A stretch of DNA of 5,251 nucleotides. Source: Comamonadaceae bacterium. GTDB taxonomy: Bacteria; Pseudomonadota; Gammaproteobacteria; Burkholderiales; Burkholderiaceae_C. The stretch's first letter is position 1, and the number at the start of each line of letters is the position of its first letter. Under the pieces are notes generated by a model. The model worked only from the letters and a program-made list of their open reading frames with translations. It made no database searches and was not told the DNA's origin. The position numbers and the translations under genes are program-made. The DNA lies in contig CANGOY010000155.1 in the NCBI GenBank assembly GCA_947455585.1, forward strand, positions 1-5,251, written 5' to 3'. Below, piece after piece: positions 4,221 through 5,251 of this stretch.

Positions 4221-5251
4221 TTACTTAAGTGCTTTGAAGCGCACGCGCTTGGGCTTGGCGCCTTCTTCACCCAAACGTTTCTTCTTGTCGGCTTCGTACT
4301 CTTGGTAGTTACCGTCAAAGAACACCCATTGGCTATCGCCTTCAGCGGCCAAGATGTGGGTGGCAATACGGTCCAAGAACCAGCGGTCATGGCTAATCAC
4401 CATCACAGAGCCGGCGAACTCCAACAGCGCGTCTTCCAACGCACGCAAGGTTTCCACGTCCAAGTCGTTAGAAGGTTCGTCCAGCAGCAACACGTTGCCG
4501 CCTTCAATCAAGGTCTTGGCCAAGTGCAAGCGGCCACGCTCACCACCGGACAACATGCCGACTTTCTTTTGCTGGTCGCCACCGTTGAAGTTGAAGCGGC
4601 CGCAATACGCACGGCTTGGCATTTGGAACTTGCCCACGTTCATGATGTCCAAACCACCTGAGATGTCTTCCCACACGGTTTTGTCATCGTTCAGGTCGTC
4701 GCGCGACTGGTCCACAAAGGCCATCTTCACGGTTTGGCCAATCTTCACTTCACCGCTGTCTGGCTGCTCTTTGCCTGCAATCAGCTTGAACAAGGTCGAC
4801 TTACCCGCACCGTTGGGGCCGATGATGCCGACGATGGCGCCTGCAGGCACTTGGAAGCTCAGGTTGTCAATCAACACACGGTCGCCAAAGGACTTGCTGA
4901 CGTTCTTGAACTCAAACACTTCATGACCCAAACGCTCGGCCACAGGAATGAAAATTTCCTGGGTTTCGTTGCGCTTTTGGTATTCGTGATCAGACAACTC
5001 TTCAAAGCGGGCCAAACGGGCCTTGCTCTTGGCTTGACGGCCTTTGGGGTTTTGACGCGACCATTCCAATTCCTTCTTCATGGCCTTGCTGCGTGCGTCT
5101 TCGGTGCGCTGCTCGGTGGCCAAACGGGCTTCTTTTTGCTCCAACCAAGTGGAGTAGTTGCCTTTGTAGGGAATGCCGTGGCCACGGTCGAGTTCCAAAA
5201 TCCACTCGGCTGCATTATCCAAGAAGTAGCGATCGTGGGTAATGGCCACCA
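4221..5251 (-). CDS. ettA: EttA, energy-dependent translational throttle (ABC-F ATPase), 5'-truncated by the window
   Basis: About 343 C-terminal residues of a protein normally near 555 residues long. The frame is still open at the right edge: the codon at 5249-5247 is GTG in the conserved VAITHDRYF motif and is an internal valine, not a start. Counting that valine as 1, the fragment contains the end of the first nucleotide-binding domain with its H-loop (His5), and the charged linker that marks EttA (about 38-100, with KKELEW, RQNPKGRQAKSKARLARFEE and YQKRNETQEIFIP). The complete second domain follows: Walker A GPNGAGKST (144-152), signature LSGGE (233-237), Walker B VLLLDEP (253-259) and H-loop His287. 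There are no membrane segments, as usual for ABC-F. EttA binds the ribosomal E site and gates the first elongation steps according to ATP/ADP. It ends with a strong terminator and looks transcribed apart from the downstream genes. Confidence 0.95.
   Translation of the reverse strand, partial: VAITHDRYFLDNAAEWILELDRGHGIPYKGNYSTWLEQKEARLATEQRTEDARSKAMKKELEWSRQNPKGRQAKSKARLARFEELSDHEYQKRNETQEIFIPVAERLGHEVFEFKNVSKSFGDRVLIDNLSFQVPAGAIVGIIGPNGAGKSTLFKLIAGKEQPDSGEVKIGQTVKMAFVDQSRDDLNDDKTVWEDISGGLDIMNVGKFQMPSRAYCGRFNFNGGDQQKKVGMLSGGERGRLHLAKTLIEGGNVLLLDEPSNDLDVETLRALEDALLEFAGSVMVISHDRWFLDRIATHILAAEGDSQWVFFDGNYQEYEADKKKRLGEEGAKPKRVRFKALK

Noticed and set aside
5247..5249. GTG at the right edge as the start of the ABC-F gene
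   Set aside because: It encodes the valine of the conserved VAITHDRYF H-loop of the first ATPase domain, so the gene continues beyond the window.
1..5251. CRISPR array, tRNA, rRNA, transposase or phage genes
   Set aside because: No regularly spaced direct repeats, cloverleaf-like segments or mobile-element proteins were found on either strand.

Overview
The window looks like chromosome of a betaproteobacterium of the order Burkholderiales, most likely a Comamonadaceae-type freshwater or soil bacterium (Limnohabitans, Rhodoferax or Polaromonas-like). This rests on recalled resemblance of the proteins (EttA, the 346-aa core methionine synthase, the excisionase-HTH/receiver regulator) and on moderate GC; no search was run. 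The gene content is ordinary chromosomal housekeeping, with no phage, plasmid or insertion-sequence genes.

Layout, left to right. Bases 1-159 are the 3' end of a + strand MFS transporter. A 181-bp gap with a hairpin and a 13-bp palindrome leads to a + strand bacteriohemerythrin (341-847) that keeps all seven di-iron ligands and has an unusual Gly/Cys tail. Bases 848-1216 have no credible gene. They hold two copies, in opposite orientation, of a structured repeat (888-993 and 1098-1193) around a 104-bp spacer. From about 1217 onward every gene is on the - strand. Read in transcription order from the right these are: the C-terminal 60% of the ABC-F factor EttA (cut by the window edge), an intrinsic terminator, an orphan response regulator with an N-terminal excisionase-type HTH (4018-3389), a luciferase-like flavin oxidoreductase with a GTG start (3327-2326), and a short MetE-like (core) methionine synthase (2257-1217). 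The last three are separated by 61 and 68 bp and could be one transcription unit.

How the genes relate. The bacteriohemerythrin and the flavin monooxygenase-like enzyme both belong to oxygen-binding or oxygen-using families. The methionine synthase resembles the MesD group of folate-independent synthases, which as I recall needs oxygen and a partner protein, MesX. No MesX is visible here, so the flavin enzyme next door is an interesting but speculative candidate partner.

The most striking signal is the non-coding repeat pair between the convergent genes. In each unit two stems enclose an asymmetric internal loop. The 19-nt and 16-nt loop strands are nearly identical between the copies, while the stem sequences differ and keep pairing through many double compensatory changes. 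All five non-Watson-Crick pairs in the outer stems are G-U in one polarity only. This is what a structured RNA, or a folded single-stranded DNA repeat with a recognised loop, would look like. It may be a family-specific intergenic repeat; I cannot name it.
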